Positions 37,222-46,202 of a stretch of DNA of 64,000 bases are shown piece after piece. This DNA is from Rubellimicrobium roseum (lineage in GTDB: Bacteria; Pseudomonadota; Alphaproteobacteria; Rhodobacterales; Rhodobacteraceae). Below the pieces are notes generated by a model. The model searched no databases and was not told where the DNA came from. It saw only the letters and a list, made by a program, of their open reading frames with translations. Position 1 is the first letter of the stretch, and each line of letters begins with the position of its first letter. The DNA lies in the NCBI RefSeq assembly GCF_006152145.1, contig NZ_VDFV01000004.1:180632-244631 (forward strand), written 5' to 3'. Made by a program: the position numbers and the translations under genes.

Positions 37222-37821
37222 TCACATGCGCGAGGCGACGTTGTCCCAGTTCACGAGGTTGTCGAGGAAGTTCGTGAGGTAGCCGGGACGCTTGTTGCGG
37301 AAGTCGATGTAATAGGAATGCTCCCACACGTCGCAGCCCAGGAGCGCGGTCTGCCCGAAGCAGAGGGGGTTCACGCCGTTCTCGGTCTTGGTGATCTTGA
37401 GGCTGCCGTCCTTGTCCTTGACCAGCCAGACCCAGCCCGAGCCGAACTGGCCCACGCCCTGGGCGTTGAACTGGGTCTTGAACTCCTGCACCGAGCCGAA
37501 GGATTCGGTGATCGCGCGCTCCAGTTCCCCGGGTATCCTGGATTCGCCGGGGGTCATCATCTGCCAGAACTCATTGTGGTTCCAGAGCTGGCTGATGTTG
37601 TTGAAGATTCCGTTCTGCGCAACGGCGCCCGGCTGGTAAGTGCCGGCGATGATCTCCTCGAGCGACTTGTTCTCCCACTCGGTCCCGGCGATCAGCTTGT
37701 TGCCGTTGTCCACATAGGCCTTGTGGTGGAGGTCGTGGTGGAATTCGAGCGTCTCGCGCGACATCCCCTTCGGGGCGAGAGCGTCGTGCGGATAAGGCAG
37801 GTCGGGAAGGCTGAAGGCCAT
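37222..37821 (-). CDS. sodB: Fe/Mn superoxide dismutase
   Basis: A 199-aa enzyme that converts superoxide to peroxide. Metal ligands are visible in 'LEFHHDLHHKAYVDNGN', 'SQLWNHNEFWQMM' and 'DVWEHSYYIDFRN'. The residues around 'QFGSGWVWLV' and 'GQTALLGCD' suggest the iron or cambialistic group rather than strict Mn. The start is the ATG behind AAGGAGCCGCGAC; 19 upstream open codons are excluded. Metal choice is inference. Confidence 0.95.
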   Translation of the reverse strand: MAFSLPDLPYPHDALAPKGMSRETLEFHHDLHHKAYVDNGNKLIAGTEWENKSLEEIIAGTYQPGAVAQNGIFNNISQLWNHNEFWQMMTPGESRIPGELERAITESFGSVQEFKTQFNAQGVGQFGSGWVWLVKDKDGSLKITKTENGVNPLCFGQTALLGCDVWEHSYYIDFRNKRPGYLTNFLDNLVNWDNVASRM

Positions 37822-37923
37822 GTCGCGGCTCCTTGACTGTCGGGCGCCCGGTCGGCGCTCGGTGCTATGAAGGCGCACGAAGGCGTGAGGTCAAGGGCGG
37901 GCATGGCACCTGCCCCGTCCGGC

Positions 37924-39063
37924 TCAGGCCACGGCGGCGTCCGGCAGGGTGGAGCCCCGGGCCAAGTCCAGACGGTCGGCCACTTCCTCGCCGATGGCCA
38001 GGGAGGCGGTCAGGCCGGGCGATTCGATGCCGAAGAGGGCCACGTGATCGGGGCAGCCGTGGCGTTCGGGCCCGGCCAGGATGAAGTCGGCCTCCTCCCC
38101 CGGTCCGACGGCGATCTTGGGACGGATGCCGGCATAGGACGGGTAGAGCCGGGCAGGGTCGAGGTCGGGCCAGATCCTTTGGGCCGCCACAGCGAACTGC
38201 GCGTGCTGGGCCGGGTCCACGGTGTAGTCGATACGGTTGATCGGCTGCACGTTGGGTCCGAACTTCGGGCGCCCCGACAGGTCCAGCGTCAGGTGCGTGC
38301 CCAGCCCTCCGGGAACCGGGACCGGGTAGATCAGGTGCTCGAAAGGCACATTGCCCGAATAGCCGAAGTAGCAGCCGCGCATAAGGACCCGGCGCGGTAC
38401 CGATGCCGGCTCCATCCCTTCGGTGCGCGCCGCAACCTCCTGTGCTTGGAGCCCGGCCGCGTTGACCAGTTGTCGGGCCAGGACGACGGGCTCGTCGTCG
38501 CCGTCCAAGGTGATGGCCCAGCCGTCGCGCCGCCGATGGATCGCGCCGACCGGGGCGTTGCACACGAGCCGCCCGCCCCGGGCCTCAATCTCGCCCAGCA
38601 TGGCGGTCATGTAGGCATGGGAGTCGACGATCCCCGTGACAGGAGACAGCAGCGCCGCCTTCGCGGGCAGCGCCGGCTCGAGTCGCGCGATTTCCTTGCC
38701 CGTGAGCCACTGCAGGTCGTGGACACCCGAGGCGACGGCACGTCGATGGATGATTTCGAGCGCGGGCCACTCGTCCTCGTCATGGGCGAAGATGATCTTC
38801 CCAAGGCGTCGGTGCGGCACCCCGCGCTCGGCGCAGAAGCGGTAGAGCATTTCCCGCCCCCGCACGCAAAGCAGGGCCTTGAGCGAGCCTGGGAGATAGT
38901 AGATCCCCGCGTGGATCACCTCGCTGTTGCGGCTGCTGGTCCCGCTCCCGAACAGAGGCTCGGATTCCAGGATCAGCACCTCCCGCCCCCTGCGGGCCAA
39001 GGAAAGGGCGCAGGCGATTCCGACGACGCCCCCTCCAACGATCAGCGCATCCACTAGGTCCAT
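37924..39063 (-). CDS. FAD-dependent oxidoreductase, LhgO-like (L-2-hydroxyglutarate oxidase family)
   Basis: A 379-aa DAO-fold protein. The FAD-binding 'ALIVGGGVVGIACALSLARRG' is at the N-terminus. 'SGTSSRNSEVIHAGIYYLPGSLKA' and 'RGCYFGYSG' match the LhgO/YgaF branch, which oxidises L-2-hydroxyglutarate to 2-oxoglutarate. The C-terminal 'FGIESPGLTASLAIGEEVA' closes the FAD site. Its start faces the divergent glycosyltransferase across an A/T-rich 157-base gap holding a TTGACA hexamer (39096-39101). The exact substrate is inferred. Confidence 0.87.
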   Translation of the reverse strand: MDLVDALIVGGGVVGIACALSLARRGREVLILESEPLFGSGTSSRNSEVIHAGIYYLPGSLKALLCVRGREMLYRFCAERGVPHRRLGKIIFAHDEDEWPALEIIHRRAVASGVHDLQWLTGKEIARLEPALPAKAALLSPVTGIVDSHAYMTAMLGEIEARGGRLVCNAPVGAIHRRRDGWAITLDGDDEPVVLARQLVNAAGLQAQEVAARTEGMEPASVPRRVLMRGCYFGYSGNVPFEHLIYPVPVPGGLGTHLTLDLSGRPKFGPNVQPINRIDYTVDPAQHAQFAVAAQRIWPDLDPARLYPSYAGIRPKIAVGPGEEADFILAGPERHGCPDHVALFGIESPGLTASLAIGEEVADRLDLARGSTLPDAAVA

Positions 39064-39220
39064 GGCATTCCAGAAAACTCACACCATTAATGCATTTGAC
39101 AGTTGTCGCCGAAATCTGCAAGCTACATGTACGGAAGTTGCCGCATTCCGGCCACCGTTCATGTGAGCCATCGGTCAGCGGCAGGTCGGGCCAGACCGGA
39201 GCGGGAGGTCTTAATTGGTA

Positions 39221-40372
39221 ATGAAAACGGTGCCGTCTTCCAGGATGCAGCCGCTTCGCGTTTGCCTCGGCTCCGACTATTACAATGGCCGCCAGCTTTA
39301 CAATGGTTTGTGCTACGAGGCCTGCGTGGCAATGGCCGCAATGACCGGAGCCACGGTGATCGCCCCCGAATCCGTCCCAGAGAACCTGGCTGGACGGATG
39401 GTCTCGCTGGCGCAGCGGTCGCTGACGGGGCTGCCGCGGCACAACGCCCGCCCTCAGAGCGTCACCGACCAATACGACCTGTTCTTCTACGTGGCGATGC
39501 AGCCTCATAATCTCCTGTATCTCAAGGCGATGCAGGGTTGGCGCGAGCAGAGCCGCAAGGCCGTCGCCTTTCTGTTCGAGACCTGGAGCAGCCAAGCCCA
39601 CCGCGACCGGCACTACCTTCGGTTGCTGGATCAGTTCGATCACGTCTTCCTGTTCAACCCGAACAGCGTGGCGGAGGTGCAGAAGCATACCTCGACCCCC
39701 TGCAGCTATCTGCCGGCAGGCGTCGACGTGCTCTTCGCCACCCCCTACCCCAACCCGATGGCCCGGTCGATCGACGTCTACGGGATGGGCCGCACGGTCG
39801 AGACGGTGCACGAGCAGCTTATCGAGCTCACCCAGCAGCGAAAGCTGCTCTATGTCTGGGACCGCGGGCCGGGTCAGGCCGTGACGGGCTTCTGGCAGGC
39901 GCGGCTCAGGACCTATCACCTCATCCGCAACAGCCGGATGTTCACCTCCTTCAACTTCCGCAACGCCAACAAGAAAGGCGAGGAAGGCCGCCCCGAGGAA
40001 GCCATCCCCGCGCGGGTCTTCGAAGGCACGGCCGCGGGATCGATCCTGATTGGCTCGGCGCCGCGGGTACCCGAGTTCGAGCGCCTCTTCGACTGGCCGG
40101 ACGCGCTGATCGAGATCCCGATGAACCCGGTCGACATGGCCGGGTTCTACGCCGAGCTGCAGGCCCAGCCCGAGCGGCTGCGGCGGGCCAGCATCATCAA
40201 CGCAGCGCAGGCTTTGCGGCGCCATGATTGGTCCTATCGGCTGGAAGACATCCTTCGCGCCGTGGACCTGCCGGTGCCCGCCGGGGTGCAGGAGCGCAAG
40301 CTGAAGCTCGCGGGACTGGCCGATCTGGCCGAGTCGCAACTGGGCTTGAGCGTAGTGGCCGCACGGGCCTGA
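39221..40372 (+). CDS. CgeB-like glycosyltransferase
   Basis: A 383-aa protein of the GT-B type. 'FLFNPNSVAEVQKHTSTPCSYLPAGVD' and 'IPARVFEGTAAGSILIGSAP' correspond to the donor-binding half of the CgeB/Glyco_trans_1_2 family. The GGGAGG upstream is 12 bases from this ATG and 6 bases from a TTG at 39215, so translation may start two codons earlier. It sits next to, but convergent with, the nucleotide-sugar cassette and may use its product. The acceptor is unknown. Confidence 0.78.
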   Translation: MKTVPSSRMQPLRVCLGSDYYNGRQLYNGLCYEACVAMAAMTGATVIAPESVPENLAGRMVSLAQRSLTGLPRHNARPQSVTDQYDLFFYVAMQPHNLLYLKAMQGWREQSRKAVAFLFETWSSQAHRDRHYLRLLDQFDHVFLFNPNSVAEVQKHTSTPCSYLPAGVDVLFATPYPNPMARSIDVYGMGRTVETVHEQLIELTQQRKLLYVWDRGPGQAVTGFWQARLRTYHLIRNSRMFTSFNFRNANKKGEEGRPEEAIPARVFEGTAAGSILIGSAPRVPEFERLFDWPDALIEIPMNPVDMAGFYAELQAQPERLRRASIINAAQALRRHDWSYRLEDILRAVDLPVPAGVQERKLKLAGLADLAESQLGLSVVAARA

Positions 40373-40485
40373 CCGACCGCCCGGCGAGCCGCCCCGCATC
40401 AGGACGTGCCGCCGGCACGGTCATGACTTTCTGTATGTTGAGGCTCTGTATCCGGTCGGTATCGCTTCATGCCACGAACGGCATC

Positions 40486-40516
40486 GGCGCCGGTCCCCTC
40501 ATCAGGAACCGGCGCC
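40486..40516. terminator. Hairpin between the glycosyltransferase gene and rfbC
   Basis: GGCGCCGGT (40486-40494) and ACCGGCGCC (40508-40516) are perfect 9-bp arms placed between convergent genes. No long T-run follows. Confidence 0.6.
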
Positions 40517-40551
40517 CGGATCGGAATCTGACGGTTTGCCCTCGATCAAAC

Positions 40552-41100
40552 TCAGAACAGGTCGGGATCGTCGCTGTCGAGAAGTGGCCAGTTGGCGTCC
40601 TTGGGCGAGATCACCGAAACCGGCAGCGGCCAGACGATGCCGAGCCGCGGATCATCGTAGCGCAGGCCCCCTTCGGCCTGTGGTGCGTAGTAGGCGGAGA
40701 CAAGGTAGCTCACCTCCACGTCGTCGGTCAGGGTCTGGAAACCATGGGCGAACCCCCTTGGCACGTAGAGCATCCGCCCGTTCCCGGCCGACAGCTCGAA
40801 GGCCTCGTGCTTCATGTAGCTCGGCGAGCCGCGCCGCAGGTCCACGATGACATCGACGATTGCGCCGCGTAGGCAGCGCACAAGCTTCGCCTCCGAGTCC
40901 GCTCCGCGCTGGAAGTGCAGCCCCCGAAGCGTGCCCTTGCGTGCCGAGGAGGAGGCGTTCTGCTGCACGAAGACCGAGTCCATGCCGTGAACCTCGAACT
41001 CCTTGGCGTCGAAGGTCCGGGCGAACCAACCGCGGTCGTCGCCTCGCTTCTCCAGGTCCAGGATCCAGGCATCCTTGAGCGTCGTTTCGCGGTAGTTCAT
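40552..41100 (-). CDS. rfbC: dTDP-4-dehydrorhamnose 3,5-epimerase-like cupin (RfbC/RmlC family)
   Basis: A 182-aa cupin. 'GWFARTFDAKEF', 'VQQNASSSARKGTLRGLHFQ' with the catalytic His, and 'YVPRGFAHGFQTL' are the RmlC signatures. It epimerises C3/C5 of a 4-keto-6-deoxy nucleotide sugar. Here it is the last gene of a cassette that activates sugars with CTP, so the substrate may be a CDP rather than dTDP sugar; this is inference. The start overlaps the stop of the SAF-domain gene by 4 bases. Confidence 0.9.
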   Translation of the reverse strand: MNYRETTLKDAWILDLEKRGDDRGWFARTFDAKEFEVHGMDSVFVQQNASSSARKGTLRGLHFQRGADSEAKLVRCLRGAIVDVIVDLRRGSPSYMKHEAFELSAGNGRMLYVPRGFAHGFQTLTDDVEVSYLVSAYYAPQAEGGLRYDDPRLGIVWPLPVSVISPKDANWPLLDSDDPDLF

Positions 41101-42419
41101 GCCGCCACCTGCCGGGCCGCGAAATGGGCTTCCTGCTCGGCGTAGAGCCGGTCGACGAGACGGCCCTCGGGGACGACCACGTCCGCGAAGGTCAGCGGCC
41201 TGTCCTTGGGCACCGCGTGCCGCAGCCGGCAGCCCAGCGCGAGGCCGACCGGCAGCAGGTTCTCGGCCCGGATCGCGTCCATGTTCTCGGCCACGCCATA
41301 AACCTCGAAGCCGCCGAACTCCTCGATGGTGGCGCCGGCCGCGAGGTCCGTCTTGGCCACCGCGATCACGCCGACCCGTGGCCCGTGCGTGGGGGCCAGC
41401 ACCGCGTCGTTCAGCAGAACGGCTCGCGCAACCGAGTTGGGCACCTCGAAGTGGCAAAGGTGATAGGGCGTGTAGAAGACGTAATAGGGCCCCTCTCCCA
41501 GCTTGTAGAGGTTCAGGTAATGCTTCTGCCGCGGATCCTCGATGGTGCCCAGGACGAAGACGCCCGGTCCTGGCTTGGCGCCCACGACATAGTCGACAAG
41601 GCCGGGCCGGCTGGAGTCGAGATGGTCAGCGAAAGAGGTGATCGTCTGCTCCAGCGGCACCAGCGGCGCATAGGGATCACCTCCCGAGAAGTCAGGCCCC
41701 ACCATCCCGCGCCGCGCGACCCGAAAACCGGTGCCATTGGCGACGATGGCCTGCTCGAAGGAGATCTTGGTTCCATCGGCGAAGGAGGCGACCATCGCGG
41801 GCTTCTGGCCCCACCTTTCGGCGAAGCTGCGTTGCGTCTCCGGGTTACGATAGGGATCGTGCAGGCCCTTGATGTTCCCGCAGAGCACGGGCTTCACGCC
41901 CAGCCCCGCGACAAAGCGGAACAGGTTCATCTGCACGCCGGGCTGATCGCCGTCGGAGAAGCTGTAGATCACCCCTGCCCGCTCGGCATGGCGGTTGAGG
42001 ATGGGGCCCACGGTGCCATCGAGCTCGGCGTTCATGTGCACGACGTGCTTGCCTGTCTCGATGGCGGCCAGAACCGCGCGGGCGGCGTATTCGATCGAAC
42101 CCGTGACCTCGATGACGGCATCAAGATTCTCCGCGCGCGCCACGGCTTCGGCATCCTCGGTCACCACGAACTCGCCAGCGGCGATGGCGGCCTCGACCTC
42201 GCGGCCCGAGGCCACGCGAGGCGAAATCCCCGCCTGCTCATAGGCCTGGACGGCAGGCCCGATACGGCGGTTGGCGACGGCGCAGAGCCGCAGGCCCGGC
42301 ACCGCCGTCAGGATCTGGAGCGCGATGCCGCGGCCCTGGAAGCCCGCCCCGATCATGCCGACGCGGACGGGGTTGCCTTCGGCGGCGCGCTTGGCCAGCG
42401 CCGCATCGACGATGATCAT
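41097..42419 (-). CDS. NAD(P)-binding oxidoreductase with C-terminal SAF domain (nucleotide-sugar cassette)
   Basis: A 440-aa protein. The Rossmann domain at residues 15-170 ('VGMIGAGFQGRGIALQIL', 'AVIEVTGSIEYAARAVLAAIETGKHVVHMNAE') resembles homoserine dehydrogenase. A SAF-like C-terminus at about 340-430 ('VIAVAKTDLAAGATIEEFGG') sometimes leads to a misleading 'FlgA' label. AAGGAGCCGCCCCC precedes the ATG. Between rfbF and rfbC it probably reduces or rearranges a keto-sugar intermediate, but the reaction is not known to me. Confidence 0.82.
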   Translation of the reverse strand: MIIVDAALAKRAAEGNPVRVGMIGAGFQGRGIALQILTAVPGLRLCAVANRRIGPAVQAYEQAGISPRVASGREVEAAIAAGEFVVTEDAEAVARAENLDAVIEVTGSIEYAARAVLAAIETGKHVVHMNAELDGTVGPILNRHAERAGVIYSFSDGDQPGVQMNLFRFVAGLGVKPVLCGNIKGLHDPYRNPETQRSFAERWGQKPAMVASFADGTKISFEQAIVANGTGFRVARRGMVGPDFSGGDPYAPLVPLEQTITSFADHLDSSRPGLVDYVVGAKPGPGVFVLGTIEDPRQKHYLNLYKLGEGPYYVFYTPYHLCHFEVPNSVARAVLLNDAVLAPTHGPRVGVIAVAKTDLAAGATIEEFGGFEVYGVAENMDAIRAENLLPVGLALGCRLRHAVPKDRPLTFADVVVPEGRLVDRLYAEQEAHFAARQVAA

Positions 42420-42431
42420 GGGGGCGGCTCC

Positions 42432-43226
42432 TTACTGCCAGACCTTCCAGGGCGGATTCTTGGCCCACTGGGCTTCGAGCACCTGCCTGTCGCGCAAGCT
42501 GTCCATGCTCTGCCAGTAGCCCTCGTGGCGGTAGCTGCGCAGCTTGTCGGCCGCGATCAGCCGTTCCATCGGAGCCTCTTCCCAAACGGTGTCGTCCCCG
42601 TCGATCAGGTCGAAGACCTCGGGCTCGCAGACGAAGAAGCCGCCGTTTATGAGACCGCCGTCGTTACGCCCCTTCTCTCGGAATCCCGCAATGCTGACGC
42701 CGTCATCGGCGAAGTGGAGCGCCCCATAGCGGCCCGGCTGGACCACGGCCGTCATGGTGCACCAGCCGCCCCACTGCCGGTGGGAATCGAGCAGCTTGTC
42801 GATGGGGACGTTGCTCACGCCGTCGCCGTAGGTAAGGCAGAAGGTCTCGTTTCCGATGACCTCGCGGGCGCGCTTGAGCCGTCCGCCGGTCATGGTCTCG
42901 CCGCCGGTGTCGAGAACCGTCACGTTCCAGTCCTCGATGCCGTTCGACAGGAACCGGATGGCGCCATCGGCCAGATCGACCGTGAAATCGCATTGACGCT
43001 GTCGGTAATTCAGAAAGTAGTCCTTGATCACCTCGACCTTGTAGCCGCCGATCACCACGAAGTCCTTGAGCCCGTAATGGGCATAGATCTTCATGATGTG
43101 CCACAGGATCGGTTTCCCGCCGATCTCGACCATGGGCTTGGGCCGGATGGAGGTTTCCTCGGCCAGTCGGGTGCCGAAGCCTCCGGCGAAGATGGCTACC
43201 TTGGGTCCGCGCTTGGCCATGATCAC
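42432..43226 (-). CDS. rfbF: Glucose-1-phosphate cytidylyltransferase
   Basis: A 264-aa nucleotidyltransferase. 'VAIFAGGFGTRLAEETSIRPKPMVEIGG' contains the G-x-G-T-R-x6-K-P motif in the form typical of RfbF, and 'TFCLTYGDGVSNVPI' holds the metal-binding Asp. It makes CDP-glucose from CTP and glucose-1-phosphate. The GTG start overlaps the epimerase stop (GTGA); an in-frame ATG lies two codons later. No CDP-glucose 4,6-dehydratase (rfbG) is found beside it. Confidence 0.93.
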   Translation of the reverse strand: MIMAKRGPKVAIFAGGFGTRLAEETSIRPKPMVEIGGKPILWHIMKIYAHYGLKDFVVIGGYKVEVIKDYFLNYRQRQCDFTVDLADGAIRFLSNGIEDWNVTVLDTGGETMTGGRLKRAREVIGNETFCLTYGDGVSNVPIDKLLDSHRQWGGWCTMTAVVQPGRYGALHFADDGVSIAGFREKGRNDGGLINGGFFVCEPEVFDLIDGDDTVWEEAPMERLIAADKLRSYRHEGYWQSMDSLRDRQVLEAQWAKNPPWKVWQ

Positions 43227-44254
43227 GCCGCCCAGCGAAGTTCCGGGGTCAGCCGCCCGGAGGAGATGTGGTTCTGCAGGGTCCGCAGGCGGATGAGGTC
43301 CGAGGGCCCCGTGGCCTGTCTCGCTCGCAGCCCGGCCACGAGCGCCTGGATCGAGTCCGCGAGCGTCATCTGCGGCACGTGATCGGGCGCGAGGCGCTCG
43401 AACTGGCCGAAATCGACGCGGTAGGAGCGGCTGTCCACAGGAGCATCGGTGTTGATCGAGACCTCGGTGCCCGGCAAGGCCGTGGCTACGGCATTGGCCA
43501 GGTCGCGCACTTGGTAGTTGTTCGCTGTCGCGCCCGTGTTGACGACCAGGAACTGACCGCCCTGCCCCGTGTCGCGATGGATGGCCCAGTCGATGGCACG
43601 GGCCATGTCCGACACGTCGATGAGAGGACGCCAGGGGCTGCCGTCGCTCAGGACCGTGATGCGTCCCTGACCCAGGGCAGCGGCCACGAAGTCGTTCAGC
43701 ACGAGGTCGAGCCTAAGGCGGGGAGAGAAGCCGCAAGCGGTGGCGAAGCGGAGGCAGGTGATCGCCATCTCGCCCTCGACCTCCGCAAGCCCCCGTTCGC
43801 TGCCGATCTTGGACTTGGCATAGGCGGTCATGGGAGCCACGGGGTCGCCCTCGCGGCGCGCGGGGCCGTCGGCCACGCCGTAGACGCTGCAGCTGGAAGC
43901 GAAGACAAAGCTCCCCACCCCTGCGGCGGCGGCGGCGCGGGCGATCCGAACGGTGGCGTCCTGGTTGATCTCGAAGGTGGGGGTCTCGAACTGCTTGCCC
44001 ATGGGGTCGTTCGAGATGGCGGCGAGCTGGATGACGGCGTCATAGCCACGCAGCGTGTCGGGCCGCAGCGAGCGCACATCGCCCACCATCTGCAGATCGA
44101 GGTCGAGTTCAGGCAGGCGGTCCGATCCGATCAGGCAATGGCCGAAATAGCCGGCATCGAAGCCGTGCAGCTCGTAACCGGGGTGGGTCCGGCGCAGATG
44201 GCGCACGAGCGCGGGGCCGACATAGCCCATGTTACCGATGACGAGTATTCGCAA
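43223..44254 (-). CDS. NAD-dependent nucleotide-sugar epimerase/dehydratase (extended SDR)
   Basis: A 343-aa protein from the TTG start behind AGGAGGATCGTAGGA, giving 'MRILVIGNMGYVGPALVRHL'. It has the GxxGYxG nucleotide motif, 'SSCSVYG' and the catalytic 'YAKSK' (YxxxK). The longer frame upstream has no ribosome-binding site. It is first in the four-gene cassette, and the lower-GC intergenic region upstream probably carries the promoter. Whether it epimerises, reduces or dehydrates a CDP sugar cannot be told. Confidence 0.87.
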   Translation of the reverse strand: MRILVIGNMGYVGPALVRHLRRTHPGYELHGFDAGYFGHCLIGSDRLPELDLDLQMVGDVRSLRPDTLRGYDAVIQLAAISNDPMGKQFETPTFEINQDATVRIARAAAAAGVGSFVFASSCSVYGVADGPARREGDPVAPMTAYAKSKIGSERGLAEVEGEMAITCLRFATACGFSPRLRLDLVLNDFVAAALGQGRITVLSDGSPWRPLIDVSDMARAIDWAIHRDTGQGGQFLVVNTGATANNYQVRDLANAVATALPGTEVSINTDAPVDSRSYRVDFGQFERLAPDHVPQMTLADSIQALVAGLRARQATGPSDLIRLRTLQNHISSGRLTPELRWAA

Positions 44255-44648
44255 TCCTACGATCCTCCTAAAGCGGGATGCCGCCATTAGAAACGGGTCG
44301 CCCATTCGGACCGCCCATTACCGCATCGCCATGACCGCCATTTCGATAATTTGGTTCTAGCGCCCTATTTCCGGCTGACGAGCCCGACCGCATCGATCCA
44401 TGGCATGACACATATGTAGATTTGGAGCGGCCCCAAACACAACCACTTTACGCCAGAATTTCGACGCTTTATTACCACTAGTAATGGGAACACGTAGTTT
44501 ACAAAACGCGAACGATGGCGCCGATTGGCGGTGCAGGCCCGACACAATCGAGCGCAATAGCAACAGAGAGGCTGCCCGGTCCGTTGGCCCGCCGCGTCGC
44601 AGGGTCTAACGTGGGTCCGAGGCAGAACGGATTCGGGCAGGACCTGTC
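44255..44648. other. 394-base lower-GC intergenic region between divergent genes
   Basis: No gene is visible. The stretch 44340-44510 is markedly richer in A/T than the rest of the window (for example TTTCGATAATTTGG, CTTTATTACCACTAGTAATGG, GTAGTTTACAAAACG). It must hold the promoters of the sugar cassette (minus) and the DUF882 gene (plus). The composition suggests either a long regulated promoter region or a trace of acquired DNA. Confidence 0.6.
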
Positions 44649-45272
44649 ATGACTGCAAGCGACGCGCGCGCGGGCCAGGTCGATCGGCGGCGGCTTCTTC
44701 GCGGCATGGGCGGAGCGCTCCTGCTTCCGCTCCTGCCGGGCTGCGGGTTCGGGCCCGAGCCGCTCCCTGACCCCTGGCGGCCGGGAAGCCGGCTCGACGC
44801 CGTCGTGCCCACGATCGATCCCTATCTCGACATCACGAACACCAACACCGGCGACCGGGTGGCGCTGCGTTTCTTTGACGGCCGGGCTTACGACCGACGC
44901 GCCATCCGGCAGCTCGACTGGGTCTTCCGCGACTGGAGGCAGAACCGCTCGCCCGAGATCGATCCTCGGATCTACTGGGCGCTCGCTGCGCTCGCGGATG
45001 CTGCGCGTCGGGATGGGCATTCCGGCCAGATCAGCCTGCTCTCGGGCTACCGTACCAAGCGCACCAACCGCATGCTCCAGCGCAAGGGTGCCGGAGCGGC
45101 GTCGAACAGCTATCACACGCGCCGGCGCGCGGCGGACATCCGGCTGGACGGCATCCCGAGCGAGCAGGTCTCGGACTATGCGGAATGGCTCCAGATCGGC
45201 GGCGTCGGGTGGTATGCCGGGTCGAACTTCACCCATATCGACTCGGGGCCGATCAGGACCTGGTCGGCCTGA
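44649..45272 (+). CDS. DUF882 (YcbK-like) Tat-exported lipoprotein, peptidase M15A fold
   Basis: A 207-aa protein. A twin-arginine signal ('DRRRLLRGMGG') merges with a lipobox ('LLPGC', Cys32). The M15/VanY-like core shows 'SLLSGYRTKRTNRML', 'SYHTRRRAADIRLDG' and 'THIDSGPIRTW' with zinc-type His and Asp positions. Family members act on cell-wall peptides. The combination of Tat export with lipidation is typical of DUF882 in Rhodobacterales. Confidence 0.87.
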   Translation: MTASDARAGQVDRRRLLRGMGGALLLPLLPGCGFGPEPLPDPWRPGSRLDAVVPTIDPYLDITNTNTGDRVALRFFDGRAYDRRAIRQLDWVFRDWRQNRSPEIDPRIYWALAALADAARRDGHSGQISLLSGYRTKRTNRMLQRKGAGAASNSYHTRRRAADIRLDGIPSEQVSDYAEWLQIGGVGWYAGSNFTHIDSGPIRTWSA

Positions 45273-45314
45273 GGTACTCGGCCGCATCCGCACCCGGACT
45301 CTGAACGATGGGTG

Positions 45315-46202
45315 TCAGGTGCCGGTCAGGGACGGCACGGCACGGTGCTCCCGCTTGAACTCCGACGGTGTCATGCCGGCCTTCTTGCGGAAGCACTTGT
45401 TGAAGGCCGACAGCGAGCCGAAGCCGCTCTCGAGCGCGACCTGCAGGACGCTCGCCCCGTCGTCGGCCAAAAGCGCTTGGGCATAGGACAGCCTCAGGAG
45501 GCTGACATACGCGCTGAGTGACAGGCCGGTGCAGCGCTTGAAGACGGTCATGGCGTAGTTCGGATGTATGTCGGCGGCGGCGGCGATCGCGGCGCTGTCG
45601 ATGTCGTCGCGGAAATTGGCGGCAATGAAGACGCACATGCGCCGAACGCTGTCCAAGGTGGGGGAATCGGCAGGATCGGGCGGCGCGGGACGCGCGCTGT
45701 CGATGTCGATGAGTCGATGCGGCTCCAACTCGATCCGCTCCAGCCGAAGAAGCAGCTCGTCCAACGCGTGACCGACCCGTCGCAGGTTCCCAGAGGACAG
45801 CGCCTGGCCCCAACGGCCGAAGGCGAAGCCGTCCTCGGCCTGCGGGCCGTCGGTGACGAGCGTCGCGCCCCGCATGATCCGGCGCTGCAGTTCGGCCGAG
45901 AGACGCAGGCGGAAGAAGTGGAACAGCGGCAGGTGCACGACCTGATAGAGCGTGTCGGCGTCGGTATCGACGACGCGGTGGGGCATCCCGCCCCAGAAGA
46001 GAGCAAGGTCCCCGGCTCCCAGAACCGCATGGTAGCCCTCCATCCGATACTCCATGCGGCCGCGCAGGACGTAGTTGACCTCGGCCTGGGCGTGCCAGTG
46101 GGGCGCCACCATCAGGCCCGGCTGCTCGCAAAGGGCGACGACCGTGCCGGGCCGCCGCTCGACCTCGCTTGCCCTCAGATCCCAGTAGCGCTTGCCATCC
46201 AT
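45315..46202 (-). CDS. AraC-family transcriptional regulator
   Basis: A 295-aa protein. The N-terminal cupin sensor domain ('PHWHAQAEVNYVLRGRMEYRMEGYHAVLGAGDLALFWGG') precedes two C-terminal HTHs ('SAAIAAAADIHPNYAMTVFKRCTG' and 'VLQVALESGFGSLSAFNKCFRKKAGMTPSEFKR'). I chose the ATG of 'MDGKRYWDLRASEV' after GGAGCAGGCAGG; an ATG 15 codons upstream is possible. It is divergent from the sugar ABC operon, so it very likely controls that operon in response to a sugar. Confidence 0.9.
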   Translation of the reverse strand: MDGKRYWDLRASEVERRPGTVVALCEQPGLMVAPHWHAQAEVNYVLRGRMEYRMEGYHAVLGAGDLALFWGGMPHRVVDTDADTLYQVVHLPLFHFFRLRLSAELQRRIMRGATLVTDGPQAEDGFAFGRWGQALSSGNLRRVGHALDELLLRLERIELEPHRLIDIDSARPAPPDPADSPTLDSVRRMCVFIAANFRDDIDSAAIAAAADIHPNYAMTVFKRCTGLSLSAYVSLLRLSYAQALLADDGASVLQVALESGFGSLSAFNKCFRKKAGMTPSEFKREHRAVPSLTGT

